Assembly (NCBI RefSeq): GCF_000600335.2
Contig: NZ_KK088521.1
Location: forward strand, 124,001 to 188,000
DNA: 64,000 nucleotides
From: Rubellimicrobium mesophilum DSM 19309
Lineage (GTDB): Bacteria > Pseudomonadota > Alphaproteobacteria > Rhodobacterales > Rhodobacteraceae
Reading direction: 5' to 3'
Shown here: positions 33,938 to 43,380 of the stretch, piece after piece
How positions within the stretch are numbered: the first letter of the stretch is position 1
Layout: the number at the start of each line of letters is the position of its first letter
Notes under the pieces: generated by a model
The model's input: the letters and a program-made list of their open reading frames with translations, nothing else
What the model was told of the DNA's origin: nothing
Databases searched by the model: none
Program-made: the position numbers and the translations under genes

Positions 33938-34678
33938 CTAGGCCGAGGAGAACGAAAGGGCAACAGCCCAGGCGAGAGCCTCGTCCACGGTGCGCAAGGT
34001 CGGAAGGCCCTCGGGGGGCTCGGGGCGGCGCAGGATGAGGACCTCGATCCCCAGGTCGCGGGCCGCGTCGAGCTTGGGGCGGGAGTCGGCGCCGCCCGCG
34101 TCCTTGACGACGAGGTGGGTGACGGCAAGGCGGTGGAAGAGGTCGGCCTCGGCGACGCGGTCGAAGGGGGGGCGGGCGACGACATAGGCGCCGGGGAGCG
34201 GGAAGGTCTCGGTCGGCGGGTCGATGACGCGGAGGTAGGTCGCCTGCGCGCGAAGGTCGGCCCAGGCGGGGAGGCTCTGGCGGCCGGTGGCGAGGAAGAC
34301 GGTGGCATTCTCGGGGATGAGGCGTGTGGCCTCGGCCTCGTCGGCGACATGGATCCAGCGGTCGCCCGGGCCGGGCGTCCAGGCGGGGCGTTCGAGGCGG
34401 AGGTGCGGGAGGCCGCGTTCGGTGCAGATCGCGTGGGTGCGCGCGGTGATGCGGGCGGCGAAGGGGTGGGTTGCGTCGATGACGGCGGTGATGGGGTTCG
34501 TGTCGAGATAGGAGGTGAAGCCCTCCGTGCCGCCGAAGCCGCCGATGCGGGTGGGAAGTGGGAGGGGCGCGGGCTCCCTGGTGGCTCCGGCGAGGCTCGC
34601 GATTGCGGGGATTCGGTTGTCGGTGAGGCGTTGCGCAAGGTGGCGAGCCTCGGCGGTCCCGGCGAGCAGGAGGATCAC
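33938..34678 (-). CDS. cobK: Precorrin-6A reductase
   Basis: The 246-residue protein starts ILLLAGTAEARHLAQRL and contains DATHPFAARITA, RLERPAW and VVKDAGGADSRPKLDAA, which are CobK/CbiJ family signatures. It reduces precorrin-6A with NADPH in aerobic cobalamin synthesis. The start is GTG at 34678, overlapping the cbiD stop (GTGA). CobK and CbiD are a usual pair. Confidence 0.92.
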   Translation of the reverse strand: MILLLAGTAEARHLAQRLTDNRIPAIASLAGATREPAPLPLPTRIGGFGGTEGFTSYLDTNPITAVIDATHPFAARITARTHAICTERGLPHLRLERPAWTPGPGDRWIHVADEAEATRLIPENATVFLATGRQSLPAWADLRAQATYLRVIDPPTETFPLPGAYVVARPPFDRVAEADLFHRLAVTHLVVKDAGGADSRPKLDAARDLGIEVLILRRPEPPEGLPTLRTVDEALAWAVALSFSSA

Positions 34679-35717
34679 GGACCGGACCGGGCGAGGATGG
34701 TGCCGGCGCGGTCGGTAATGACGACGTCGGAGAGGGAGCCGGTGCGATCGAGCATCGCGTCGAGGCGGGCGCGGGCTTCGTCGGCCACGCGCTGCGCGAG
34801 GGTCGGCCCGCAGAGGTCGAGGGCGGCGAGGCCGGTGGGCGCCTCGGCGACGCGGGGTCTTCGGCGAGGGTGGCGAGCCGGGCCATGTCGAGTTGGCTGC
34901 GGCCGGAGTGTAGGTCCACGGCCCCTTGGGCGAACTTGGCGATCTTGGCGAAGCCGCCGCCGAGGGTCACGCGGGGGACAGGATGGCGGCGCAGGTATTT
35001 CAGCATCCCGCCCGCGAAGTCGCCCATGTCGATCATCGCGTGCTCGGGAAGGCCGTGGAGGGCGCGGACGGTCGCCTCGGAGGTCGCGCCGGTGCAGCCG
35101 GCGACGTGGGTAAGGCCGGTCGCGCGGGCCACGTCGATGCCCCGGTGGATCGAGGCGATCCAGGCGGCGCAGGAGAAGGGGCGTACGATGCCGGTCGTGC
35201 CGAGGATGGAGAGGCCGCCCTCGATGCCGAGGCGGGGGTTCCAGGTCTTCTGCGCGAGGGCCTCGCCGTCGGGGATGGAGATGGTGATCTCGATGTTCGG
35301 CTCATGGCCGAGGTCGGAGGCGAGGCTTGCCACCACCTCGTCCATCATGGCTCGGGGGACGGGGTTGATGGCGGGCTCGCCCGGCGGGATCGGGAGGCCG
35401 GGACAGGTCACGGTGCCGACCCCCTGCCCCGCCCTGAAGATGACGCCGCCCCTGGAGGGAGAGACCCGGGCGCAGATCAGGGCGCCGTGGGTCACGTCGG
35501 GGTCGTCGCCCGCGTCCTTGACGATGCCGGCCTCGGCCCAGCCCTCGCCCTCGGCGCGATGGGCGACGGCGAAGGTGGGCGTCTCGCCGCGTGGGAGGGT
35601 GATGGTGACGGCCTCGGGCCATTCTCCGCCCCAGAGGCGCAGGAGCGCGGCCTTGGTCGCCGCCGTCGCGCAGGCGCCGGTGGTCCAGCCGCGGCGGAGG
35701 GGAGCTTCCTGGGTCAC
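34675..35717 (-). CDS. cbiD: Cobalt-precorrin-5B C1-methyltransferase (one frameshift near the 3' end)
   Basis: The protein starts at GTG 35717 (VTQEAPLRRGWTTGACATAA) and shows CbiD signatures such as GIVKDAGDDPDVTHGA, INPVPRAMM and GGGFAKIAKFAQG. After LATLAEDP the frame breaks. Adding one base in the G-run 34854-34857 restores coding (RVAEAPTGLAALDLCG and later VITDRAGTILARSGP) to a TGA at 34675, giving 347 residues and a clean overlap with cobK. Uncorrected, translation would run deep into the neighbouring genes. CbiD methylates C1 of the corrin ring. Confidence 0.88.
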
Positions 35718-35746
35718 GTCCGGGATGATGGGGCCGAGGGCCGGGA

Positions 35747-35774
35747 CCTGCAAGGGCCGGCGGGTGCTTGCAGG
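35747..35774. promoter_or_regulatory. Inverted repeat in the cbiD-cobA divergent promoter region
   Basis: CCTGCAAG (35747-35754) and CTTGCAGG (35767-35774) form a perfect 8-bp inverted repeat, 30 bp before cbiD and 112 bp before cobA. It may be an operator or a hairpin; I saw no cobalamin riboswitch core in this 168-bp region. Confidence 0.4.
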
Positions 35775-35885
35775 CCGGGCGGACCGCCCCTGCGCTGGGC
35801 GCGGTCGATGCAGCGGGTCGCCCGAGGTGGCCGAGGCGTCGCGGGATGGCTTTTCGCGGGCGGAGCTTGGCCCTATGAGGGCGGC

Positions 35886-36707
35886 ATGACCGACCTGCCC
35901 TCCTTCGACTGGCCCGAGTTCCTGCCCGGATGGGTGTGGCTCGTGGGCGCGGGCCCCGGCGATCCGGGGCTGCTGACGCTGCACGCGCTGCACGCGCTGC
36001 GACAGGCGGACGTGGTGGTCTACGACGCGCTGGTGGAGCCGCGCATCCTCGACTGGGCGCCGGGGGCCGAGCGGGTGTATGCGGGCAAGCGCGGCGGCAA
36101 GCCCTCGCCATCGCAGCGGGACATCTCCCTGCGGCTCGTGGAGCTGGCGCGCGAGGGCAAGCGGGTGCTGCGGCTCAAGGGCGGCGATCCCTTCGTCTTC
36201 GGGCGCGGCGGCGAGGAAGGGCAGACCCTGGTCGAGCATGGCGTACCGATCCGTATCGTGCCGGGGATTTCGGCAGGGATCGGGGGGTTGGCCTATGCGG
36301 GCATCCCGGTCACGCACCGGGACGTGAACCAGTCGGTGACCTTCGTCACGGGGCATGACCAGACGGGGCAGACGCCGTCGTCGCTCGACTGGCGGGCCAT
36401 CGCTCGGGCGTCCGAGGTGATCGTGATCTACATGGGCCTCAAGCACGCCGCGCAGATCGCGGGGGAGCTGATGGCGGCGGGGCGCGGGGCGTCCGAGCCG
36501 GTAGCCATCGTGACGGACGCGACGACGCCCCGGCAGGCGGTCGTGGAGACGATCCTGGGGTCGCTGCCCGAGGAAGCGGCGAAGGTGGAGCCTCCGGCGA
36601 TCATCTGCATCGGGCGGAACGTGCTGCTGCGGCAGGTGCTCGACTGGCGCGAGGGGGTTCGTCGGCTCGATCCGCTGGGGACGCGCGGGCGGATCGAGAG
36701 CGCCTGA
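35886..36707 (+). CDS. cobA: Uroporphyrinogen-III C-methyltransferase
   Basis: The 273-residue enzyme has the SUMT signatures VGAGPGDPGLLTLHALHAL, VVVYDALVEPRIL, RLKGGDPFVFGRGGEE and VPGISAGIGGLAYAGIPVTH. It uses S-adenosylmethionine to make precorrin-2, the branch point to cobalamin and sirohaem. Stand-alone (no CysG fusion). Its stop overlaps the start of cobB (TGATG). Confidence 0.94.
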   Translation: MTDLPSFDWPEFLPGWVWLVGAGPGDPGLLTLHALHALRQADVVVYDALVEPRILDWAPGAERVYAGKRGGKPSPSQRDISLRLVELAREGKRVLRLKGGDPFVFGRGGEEGQTLVEHGVPIRIVPGISAGIGGLAYAGIPVTHRDVNQSVTFVTGHDQTGQTPSSLDWRAIARASEVIVIYMGLKHAAQIAGELMAAGRGASEPVAIVTDATTPRQAVVETILGSLPEEAAKVEPPAIICIGRNVLLRQVLDWREGVRRLDPLGTRGRIESA

Positions 36708-38008
36708 TGGGCGGGATCGTCCTCGCGGCGCCCGCTTCGGGGTCGGGCAAGACGACGGTCACGCTGGGGGTGCTGCGGGCGCTGGCGCGGCGGGGCTTCG
36801 CGGTGCGGGCGGCGAAGTCGGGGCCGGATTACATCGATCCGCGCTTCCACGAGGCGGCCTGCGGGGCTCCTTGCGTGAACCTCGATGCCTGGGCGATGGG
36901 CCGGGCGCGGCTGCGCGCGCTGGCTGGGGGGCCTGGGACGCTGGTGGTCGAGGGGGCGATGGGGCTCTTCGACGGGGCGGCCGATGGGCGGGGGTCGACG
37001 GCGAACCTGGCGACGGTGCTCGGGCTGCCGGTCGTGCTGGTGGTGGATGCCGCGCGCATGGCGCAGTCGGTAGGGCCGCTGGTCGCGGGCTTCGCGCGGC
37101 ACGACCCGGAGGTGCGGGTCGTGGGCGTGGTGCTGAACCGGGTGGGGTCGGAGCGGCATCGCCTGATGCTGGAGCGAGCGGTCGAGGGAGTGGGGCTGCC
37201 GGTGCTGGGCGCCCTGCCCCGTGCCGAGGCCCTGGCGCATCCGTCGCGGCACCTCGGGCTGGTGCAGGCCGAGGAGCGGCCGGACCTGGAGACGTTCCTG
37301 GAGCGGGCGGCCGATTTGGCGGAGCGGCATATGGACCTCGCCGCGCTGCTGGCGCTGGCTGCGGGAGAGCTCCCCGGGGCGGAGGGGCCGAGGGTGCCGC
37401 CGCCGGCGCAGAGGATCGCCGTGGCTCGGGATGCGGCCTTTGCCTTTGCCTACCCCCATCTGCTGTCGGATTGGCGCGGGGCTGGCGCAGAGGTCTTGTT
37501 CTTCTCGCCGCTTGCGGACGAGCCGGTGCCGGTCGCGGACCTCTCGATCCTGCCGGGTGGCTACCCGGAGCTCCATGCCGGGCGGATCGCGGGGGCGGAG
37601 AGGTTCATGTCGTCCCTGAGGATCTTCGCGCAATCCTCTGACGTCTATGGGGAATGCGGCGGATACATGGTGCTGGGCGAGGCGCTGGTGGATGCCGAAG
37701 GGCGGGCGCATCGGATGGCGGGGCTGCTTGGGCTGGAGACGTCGTTCGCGGATCGGCGGCTGCATCTGGGCTACCGGCGCGTCGAGGCGGCGGGAGGACC
37801 GTTCCCAGGTCCTTGGGCCGCCCATGAGTTCCATTACGCGACGACGCTGCGGGCCGAAGGGGAGCCGCTGTTCCAGGCTTGGGACGCCGAGGGGACGGAA
37901 CTCGCGCCCATGGGGCTGCGGCGCGGACGTGTCGCGGGGTCTTTCGCCCACCTGATCGACCGCCTGGATGGACAGGATGCGGTGCCGGGCGTAGGGCTTC
38001 GGGCATGA
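36707..38008 (+). CDS. cobB: Hydrogenobyrinate (cobyrinate) a,c-diamide synthase
   Basis: The 433-residue protein has an N-terminal P-loop amidotransferase domain (LAAPASGSGKTTVTLG at residues 6-21, then KSGPDYIDPRFH and EGAMGLFDG) and a C-terminal glutaminase-like domain with ILPGGYPELHA and the active cysteine in YGECGGYMVLGEAL. It amidates the a and c carboxylates of the corrin ring using glutamine and ATP. It overlaps both cobA and the following MFS gene. Confidence 0.93.
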   Translation: MGGIVLAAPASGSGKTTVTLGVLRALARRGFAVRAAKSGPDYIDPRFHEAACGAPCVNLDAWAMGRARLRALAGGPGTLVVEGAMGLFDGAADGRGSTANLATVLGLPVVLVVDAARMAQSVGPLVAGFARHDPEVRVVGVVLNRVGSERHRLMLERAVEGVGLPVLGALPRAEALAHPSRHLGLVQAEERPDLETFLERAADLAERHMDLAALLALAAGELPGAEGPRVPPPAQRIAVARDAAFAFAYPHLLSDWRGAGAEVLFFSPLADEPVPVADLSILPGGYPELHAGRIAGAERFMSSLRIFAQSSDVYGECGGYMVLGEALVDAEGRAHRMAGLLGLETSFADRRLHLGYRRVEAAGGPFPGPWAAHEFHYATTLRAEGEPLFQAWDAEGTELAPMGLRRGRVAGSFAHLIDRLDGQDAVPGVGLRA

Positions 38009-39237
38009 CCGCCTCGCCCGCTTCCCCCGCCTATCTGCCCGACGACCGCGCCGCGCGCCGCAACGTCTTCGTCCTCGTCGCCGCGCAGGCGGTGCTGGGG
38101 AGCCAGGTGACGATGGTCTTCGTCGTGGGCGGGCTCGCGGGGAACATGCTGTCGCCGATCCACTGCCTCGCCACGCTGCCGATCTCCATGATCGTGTTCG
38201 GGGCGATGATCACGGCGCCTTGGCTGTCCGGGTTCATGCAGAGGCACGGGCGGCGTCCGGGCTTCCTGCTGGGCGCGACGGGCGGCCTGTTGGGCTCGGG
38301 CCTCGCCGCGTTGGGACTGTCGCTGGGGAGCTTCGTGCTGTTCCTCGCGGGGAGCTTCCTGACGGGGACCTACATGGCGGCGCAGGGGTTCTATCGCTTC
38401 GCGGCGACGGATGCGGCCTCGGACGCCTTCAAGCCCAAGGCGATCTCCTGGGTTATGGCGGGGGGGCTGGTGTCGGCTCTGACCGGGCCGCAGCTCGTCA
38501 AGTTCACGAACGAGATGTTCGCGGTGCCATTCCTGGGAACCTATCTCGCGGCCATGATCGTGACGCTGATCGGGATGCCGCTGTTCTTCCTGCTGGAGCT
38601 GCCCACGCCGACGCGGAGCGACGTGAAGGCGACCAAGGGGCCGTCCTGGCTGGAATTGCTGTCGCGGCCGGTGATCCGCGTGGCGGTGATCTGCGGAATG
38701 GTATCCTACGCGCTGATGAACCTGGTGATGACCTCGGCGCCGCTGGCGATGGTGGGCTGCGGCTACACCACCGGGAACGCCGCCGACGGGCTGTCGATGC
38801 ACGTGCTCGCCATGTTCATCCCGTCGTTCTTCACCGGGAACCTGATCGCCCGGTTCGGGGCGCAGCGGATCGTCATGATCGGGCTGTTCATCCTGGCGGG
38901 CGCGGGGGCGTTCGGGCTGTCGGGCGTGGACCTCACCCACTTCTACGGGACGCTGATGCTGCTGGGGCTCGGCTGGAACTTCGGGTTCATCGGGGCGACG
39001 GCGATGCTGACCTCGGCCTATGCGCCAGAGGAGCGCGGGCGGGTGCAGGGGATGAACGACTCGATCGTCATGGGCTGCGTGACGGTGGCGTCGCTGGCTT
39101 CGGGCGGGCTGATGAACTGCGCGGTGGGGAGCGCGGCGGAGGGGTGGCAGCTCGTCAACCTCGCCATGGCGCCGTTCCTCGTGCTCGCGGGCGGGGCGCT
39201 GATCTGGCTGGCGATGCGGCCCCGGATGGCGCGTTAG
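38005..39237 (+). CDS. MFS transporter
   Basis: The 410-residue protein has about twelve hydrophobic helices and the MFS loop 2-3 motif region (MQRHGRRPGFLLGATGG). The start codon overlaps the cobB stop (ATGA), so it is co-transcribed with cobA-cobB. A link to corrinoid or metal transport is conceivable but unsupported by residues; many MFS proteins of this type have unknown substrates. Confidence 0.85.
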   Translation: MTASPASPAYLPDDRAARRNVFVLVAAQAVLGSQVTMVFVVGGLAGNMLSPIHCLATLPISMIVFGAMITAPWLSGFMQRHGRRPGFLLGATGGLLGSGLAALGLSLGSFVLFLAGSFLTGTYMAAQGFYRFAATDAASDAFKPKAISWVMAGGLVSALTGPQLVKFTNEMFAVPFLGTYLAAMIVTLIGMPLFFLLELPTPTRSDVKATKGPSWLELLSRPVIRVAVICGMVSYALMNLVMTSAPLAMVGCGYTTGNAADGLSMHVLAMFIPSFFTGNLIARFGAQRIVMIGLFILAGAGAFGLSGVDLTHFYGTLMLLGLGWNFGFIGATAMLTSAYAPEERGRVQGMNDSIVMGCVTVASLASGGLMNCAVGSAAEGWQLVNLAMAPFLVLAGGALIWLAMRPRMAR

Positions 39238-39241
39238 GGCG

Positions 39242-40003
39242 CTACCACGTTCCTCGGAGCGTGACCCAGAGAAGGCGGAGGCGCTTCTGACCCTCGGGAA
39301 GGGCGAGGCGGCCATGGAGAACGGCGTCGGGGTCGCGGCTTGCCGCCTTGAGCATTGCCGCTGCCAGCGAGGCGGCGCGGAGCGCGGGGATGCCGGGGCC
39401 GAAGCGGGTGCGGCGAGACTCGGACAGAGCGGCTAGGGCGTCTTGGGCGAGGCTGTGGATCGTGTCGGGCGTCAGGATCGCGAGGCCCCGGCCATGGGTC
39501 GCCAGTTCCGGCAAGGCGAGGAGCCAAGTGGCAAGGCCGCTGGCATAGCCAGCCTGGATGATGGCGGGACGGCTCGACTCGGGCTCGCCTAAGCCTCCCG
39601 CACCGGCCCAGAGAAGGTTCCCGGCGGTGCCTTCGAGGTAGGGGCGGAGCGCGTCGGGGGCGAAGGGCTCGCGCTCGATGTCGCGGCGGCGGGCCTCGAT
39701 CAGGGCATCGAGGGGGGCGGGGTCGAGGCGGCCCGCGTTGAGGAGCGCGCCGAGGGGGCCGGCGACCTCGTGGGCGGGGGGCGTCTCGCCAGCCGCGCTG
39801 TTCTCCACCACGTCGCGCCACCATTGGAGGCGCATCTCGGCCAGCATGGGCTCGCGGGTGCGCCAGGGCGCGCGGGCGACCTCGAGGTTGAAGGCGTAGA
39901 GGGGGAAGAGGATCTCGCGCGCGGGGGGCGGGGCGGCCATGGCGACGCGGAAGCGGTCGGGGTCGGACCGCTCCACCATCTCGGCGCAGGCCTGGAGGCT
40001 CAT
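39242..40003 (-). CDS. Squalene/phytoene synthase family protein
   Basis: The 253-residue protein resembles the squalene/phytoene synthase superfamily (FPLYAFNLEVARAPW, MRLQWWRDVVEN, ARRRDIEREPF), but the two Asp-rich motifs of true synthases are degenerate. It is more like the NDUFAF6-type group involved in respiratory complex I assembly in mitochondria and alphaproteobacteria. Its start overlaps the cimA stop (ATGA). Confidence 0.75.
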   Translation of the reverse strand: MSLQACAEMVERSDPDRFRVAMAAPPPAREILFPLYAFNLEVARAPWRTREPMLAEMRLQWWRDVVENSAAGETPPAHEVAGPLGALLNAGRLDPAPLDALIEARRRDIEREPFAPDALRPYLEGTAGNLLWAGAGGLGEPESSRPAIIQAGYASGLATWLLALPELATHGRGLAILTPDTIHSLAQDALAALSESRRTRFGPGIPALRAASLAAAMLKAASRDPDAVLHGRLALPEGQKRLRLLWVTLRGTW

Positions 40004-41625
40004 GCCGGGACCGGGGCGTCGTCCTGGACGAGCTTCCAGGTGATGGCGTCGATCAGGGCGTCGAAGCTCGCGTCGATGATGTTGCCGGAGACGCCGACGG
40101 TTGTCCACTGGCGGCCTGTGTCGTCCTCGCTGTCGATGACGACGCGGGTCACGGCCTCGGTGCCGCTGCCGACGATGCGGACGGCGAAGTCGGTGAGGCG
40201 CATATCCTCGATGTAGCCTTGAAGCGGCCCGAGGTCGGCTGCTAGAGCGCGCGACAGCGCATGGACAGGGCCGGCATCGCCCTCGTCCGGCGTGTGGTGG
40301 TTCTCGTGGAAGCTGGTGATGCGCTTGGCGCCGATCTGGATGGTCACGACCGCTTCGGAGACGGTGACGACCTGCCCCTTCGCGTTGCGGCGACGCTCGG
40401 AGATCACGCGGTAGCGCTCCACGTCGAAGTAGCGGGGGAGGAGGCCGAGGGCGTCGCGGGCGAGGAGCTCGAAACTCGCCTGGGCGGTGTCGTAGGCGTA
40501 GCCCTTGGCTTCCCTCTCCTTCACGGTGTCGAGGATGCGCGAGAGGCGGGGGTCGTTCGCCTCGACCTCGATCCCGGCCTCGCGCAGGCGCTGGCGGAGG
40601 TTGGACTGGCCGGCCTGGTTCGACATGGGGACGATGCGGGAGTTGCCGACGCTCGCGGGGTCGACGTGCTCGTAGGTCGAGGGGTCCTTGGCGATGGCGC
40701 TGGCGTGGAGCCCGGCCTTGTGGGCGAAGGCGGAGTGGCCGACATAGGGCGCCTGCTTGGCGGGGACGCGGTTCAGGATGTCGTCAAGCGTGCGGGAGGC
40801 CTTGAGGAGGCCCTTGAGGGCGTCCTCGGTGACGTTGGTCTGGAGCCGGCTGGCGAAAGGCTCCTTGAGGAGGAGCGTGGGGATCAGCGTCACGAGGTTC
40901 GCATTGCCGCAACGCTCGCCCAAGCCGTTGAGGGTGCCCTGGATCTGGCGGGCGCCGGCCTCGACGGCGGCGAGGGAGTTGGCGACGGCGTGGCCGGTGT
41001 CGTCGTGGGTGTGGATGCCGAGGTTCTCGCCGGGGATGCCGCTTTGGATCACGGCCTCGATGGTGGCGCGGACCTCGCCGGGGAGGGTGCCGCCGTTGGT
41101 GTCGCAGAGGACGATCCACCTCGCGCCCTCGCCGTGGGCGGCGTGGAGGCAGGCCAGGGCGTAGGCGGGGTCGGCGCGGTAGCCGTCGAAGAAGTGCTCG
41201 GCGTCGAAGAGGGCCTCGCGGCCCTTCGCCTTGAGATGGGCGAAGGAGGCGCGGATGTTCTCGACGTTCTCGTCGAGCGGGATGCCGAGGGCGGTGCGGA
41301 CGTGGAATTCGTGCGACTTGCCGACGAGGCAGACGGCGGGGGTGTTGGCGTTCAGCACGGCGGCGAGGACGTCGTCGTTGTCGGCGGAGCGGCCCGAGCG
41401 CTTGGTCATGCCGAAGGCGGTCATGGTGGCGCGGGTTTGGGGCGCGGCGTCGAAGAAGTCGGAGTCGGTCGGGTTCGCGCCGGGCCAGCCGCCCTCGATG
41501 TAGTCGAGGCCGAGGGCGTCGAGGATGTTGGCGATGCGGGTCTTCTCGGCGGTCGTGAACTGGACGCCCTGGGTCTGGGCGCCGTCGCGGAGGGTGGTGT
41601 CGTAGAGGAAGAGGCGGGCGGTCAT
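40000..41625 (-). CDS. cimA: Citramalate synthase
   Basis: The 541-residue protein of the HMGL/alpha-isopropylmalate synthase family has YDTTLRDGAQTQGVQFT, the metal motif HTHDDTGHAVANSLAAVEAG, GLGERCGNANL and a C-terminal LeuA-type regulatory domain (about residues 400-530). The CimA-type N-terminus is distinct from LeuA. It condenses pyruvate and acetyl-CoA to citramalate for isoleucine synthesis. On the complementary strand ATTATA at 41679-41684 gives a TATAAT -10-like box about 55 bp before its start. Confidence 0.88.
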   Translation of the reverse strand: MTARLFLYDTTLRDGAQTQGVQFTTAEKTRIANILDALGLDYIEGGWPGANPTDSDFFDAAPQTRATMTAFGMTKRSGRSADNDDVLAAVLNANTPAVCLVGKSHEFHVRTALGIPLDENVENIRASFAHLKAKGREALFDAEHFFDGYRADPAYALACLHAAHGEGARWIVLCDTNGGTLPGEVRATIEAVIQSGIPGENLGIHTHDDTGHAVANSLAAVEAGARQIQGTLNGLGERCGNANLVTLIPTLLLKEPFASRLQTNVTEDALKGLLKASRTLDDILNRVPAKQAPYVGHSAFAHKAGLHASAIAKDPSTYEHVDPASVGNSRIVPMSNQAGQSNLRQRLREAGIEVEANDPRLSRILDTVKEREAKGYAYDTAQASFELLARDALGLLPRYFDVERYRVISERRRNAKGQVVTVSEAVVTIQIGAKRITSFHENHHTPDEGDAGPVHALSRALAADLGPLQGYIEDMRLTDFAVRIVGSGTEAVTRVVIDSEDDTGRQWTTVGVSGNIIDASFDALIDAITWKLVQDDAPVPA

Positions 41626-41639
41626 TGGGGTCTGTCCTT

Positions 41640-42430
41640 TGGCTGCCCTTGAGATTCGCAGGAAAGGGTTAACGGTTCATTATAGTAACGAGCGTTGCGT
41701 CGGGGGTGGAGAAAGGGTTTGGGTGTGGCGTGGGGAGCACAGGAGAGAACCATCCGATCCGTCCTCATTCTGCGTTTTGGATCAGAGGTTGGACCCTACG
41801 AATGAAATATTGATACGTCAGAGCCCTGCGACTGAGACTGAACTCATTCTCACCAGACTGGCGCACGGCCTCTCGAAAGAATTGCTTTCGCGCCTTCCAG
41901 CTCGGCAGCCAGTGAAATATATCCATCCGAGCTTGCTCTAGATCGACTGCATCAAGTCGAGCTGCATCCTTATAAAAGCCGACCTGAATACCGTCGTCTT
42001 TCAGTCTGCTCTTTATGTGGTCGATCCTACTAAAGTCTTTGGACGCCTTCGCATCTAAATACATCTCAAAAACCGACGCGAGTAGCTGATCCTTTGCTGA
42101 AACAATATCCTGAGGAGTTTTCAACCTGATTTCAATTCCGAGGAAATCTAGAGAGGCCGCAAGACCTGCATGGTTGCCTTCAGAGTAGAGCCGATGAAGT
42201 TCCGTGATTGCACGCGACGTATCCAGATCATCTGCCAAGGCGGTAACTACCGCCTCGTCCGGCTCGCGCGTTGGAACCACGTCTCGAACAACTTCTTCCC
42301 AGCGAAGAAGAATAGCATCCGCTTCTTTCCACTTAACTTCCGTCCAATCCATCGGCTTGCTATAGTGCGTTCCAAGCAGGACTAGACGGATAACCTCGCC
42401 CGGCACTTGCTGTTTCAGCAGGTCCCGCAC
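41640..42430. other. A+T-rich segment covering the 3' part of cysS and the cysS-cimA gap
   Basis: By eye this stretch is close to half G+C, whereas the sequence on both sides is clearly about two thirds or more. The change begins in the cimA upstream region and ends abruptly around 42420-42440 inside cysS, near codon 292, just after the KMSKS loop. Codon choice also changes (many A/T third positions). The simplest reading is a recombined segment of foreign origin. Confidence 0.65.
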
Positions 42431-43297
42431 GGTGAAGAAGTTGCCGAGGCTCTTTGACATCTTCTTGCCCTCGACCTGGAGCATCTCGTTGTGCATCCAG
42501 ACCTTCGCGAATCCCGCCTCGGGGTTGGCGCAGCAGCTTTGGGCGATCTCGTTCTCGTGGTGGGGGAACTGGAGGTCGATGCCTCCTCCGTGGATGTCGA
42601 AGGCCGGACCAAGAAGACCCTTCGCCATGGCCGAGCATTCAATGTGCCAGCCCGGACGGCCGCGACCCCAAGGCGAGGACCAACCAGGGAGCGACTCGTC
42701 GGACGGCTTCCAGAGAACGAAGTCGAGCGGGTCTTCCTTGTAGGGAGCGATCTCCACACGGGCGCCGGCGATCATGTCGTCCACCGAGCGGCCGGAGAGA
42801 GCGCCGTAGCCGGAGTAGCTACGGACACGAAAGAGAACGTGGCCCTCGCGTTCGTAGGCGTGATCGCCCTCGATCAGGTCTTGGATCATCGCGATCATCG
42901 GGCCGATCCATTGAGTAGCCCGGGGCTCGCGGTTCGGAGGAAGAGCTCCAAGAGCCTTCATGTCCTCGTGATACCAGCGGATCGTCTCCTCGGTGCGTTC
43001 GTGGATCAGCTCCTCCAGCGAGCGGGGGTCGCCGGCGTTCTTCCGGGCAAGGGCGGCGTCGTTGATTTTGTCGTCTACGTCCGTGAAGTTGCGGACATAG
43101 GTGACGTGATCCGCGCCATAGACGTGGCGGAGGAGGCGGAAGAGGGTGTCGAATACGACGACGGGGCGGGCGTTGCCGAGGTGGGCGCGGTCGTAGACGG
43201 TCGGGCCGCAGACGTACATCCGGACGTTCTGGGGGTCCAACGGCTCGAAGACCTCCTTGCGGCGGGTCTTGGTGTTGGTCAGGCGGATCGTCGTCAT
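41765..43297 (-). CDS. cysS: Cysteinyl-tRNA synthetase (compositionally mosaic)
   Basis: The 510-residue class I synthetase has Cys30 in [10 protein letters not shown], the HLGN form of the HIGH motif at 39-42, zinc ligands around Cys221 and HHENE (246-250), and KMSKS at 279-283. It charges tRNA-Cys. After about residue 292 the gene becomes A+T rich, and the C-terminal region ends with an extra stretch of about 60 residues (from [15 protein letters not shown]) that the usual CysS of this group lacks. A 14-codon Cys-rich frame lies 83 bp upstream. I start at the ATG at 43297, preceded by GCGAGG. Confidence 0.92.
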   Translation of the reverse strand: MTTIRLTNTKTRRKEVFEPLDPQNVRMYVCGPTVYDRAHLGNARPVVVFDTLFRLLRHVYGADHVTYVRNFTDVDDKINDAALARKNAGDPRSLEELIHERTEETIRWYHEDMKALGALPPNREPRATQWIGPMIAMIQDLIEGDHAYEREGHVLFRVRSYSGYGALSGRSVDDMIAGARVEIAPYKEDPLDFVLWKPSDESLPGWSSPWGRGRPGWHIECSAMAKGLLGPAFDIHGGGIDLQFPHHENEIAQSCCANPEAGFAKVWMHNEMLQVEGKKMSKSLGNFFTVRDLLKQQVPGEVIRLVLLGTHYSKPMDWTEVKWKEADAILLRWEEVVRDVVPTREPDEAVVTALADDLDTSRAITELHRLYSEGNHAGLAASLDFLGIEIRLKTPQDIVSAKDQLLASVFEMYLDAKASKDFSRIDHIKSRLKDDGIQVGFYKDAARLDAVDLEQARMDIFHWLPSWKARKQFFREAVRQSGENEFSLSRRALTYQYFIRRVQPLIQNAE

Positions 43298-43380
43298 GGC
43301 GCCTCGCACGGGGGTTCAGGCCCGCGGGCTGGTCTCGTTCTCACCTGGGGAGTGCGACGATGCGGCCCGCGTGACAGGTG

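Noticed and set aside
35718-35885. Possible cobalamin riboswitch
   Set aside because: I found no B12-box-like sequence and the 168-bp gap is short for the full structure plus two promoters.
33684-36446. A long minus-strand frame running through cobK, cbiD and beyond
   Set aside because: It results from the frameshift in cbiD joining frames of neighbouring genes; the real genes are given separately.
41669-41683. CtrA-like site TTAA-N7-TTAT near cimA
   Set aside because: Imperfect and in an A+T-rich segment where such matches are expected; it overlaps a better TATAAT promoter match.
41639-41941. A 100-codon plus-strand frame opposite the 3' end of cysS
   Set aside because: It lies antisense to a well-supported gene, has no ribosome-binding site and no recognisable sequence; lower G+C alone explains why it looks less biased.
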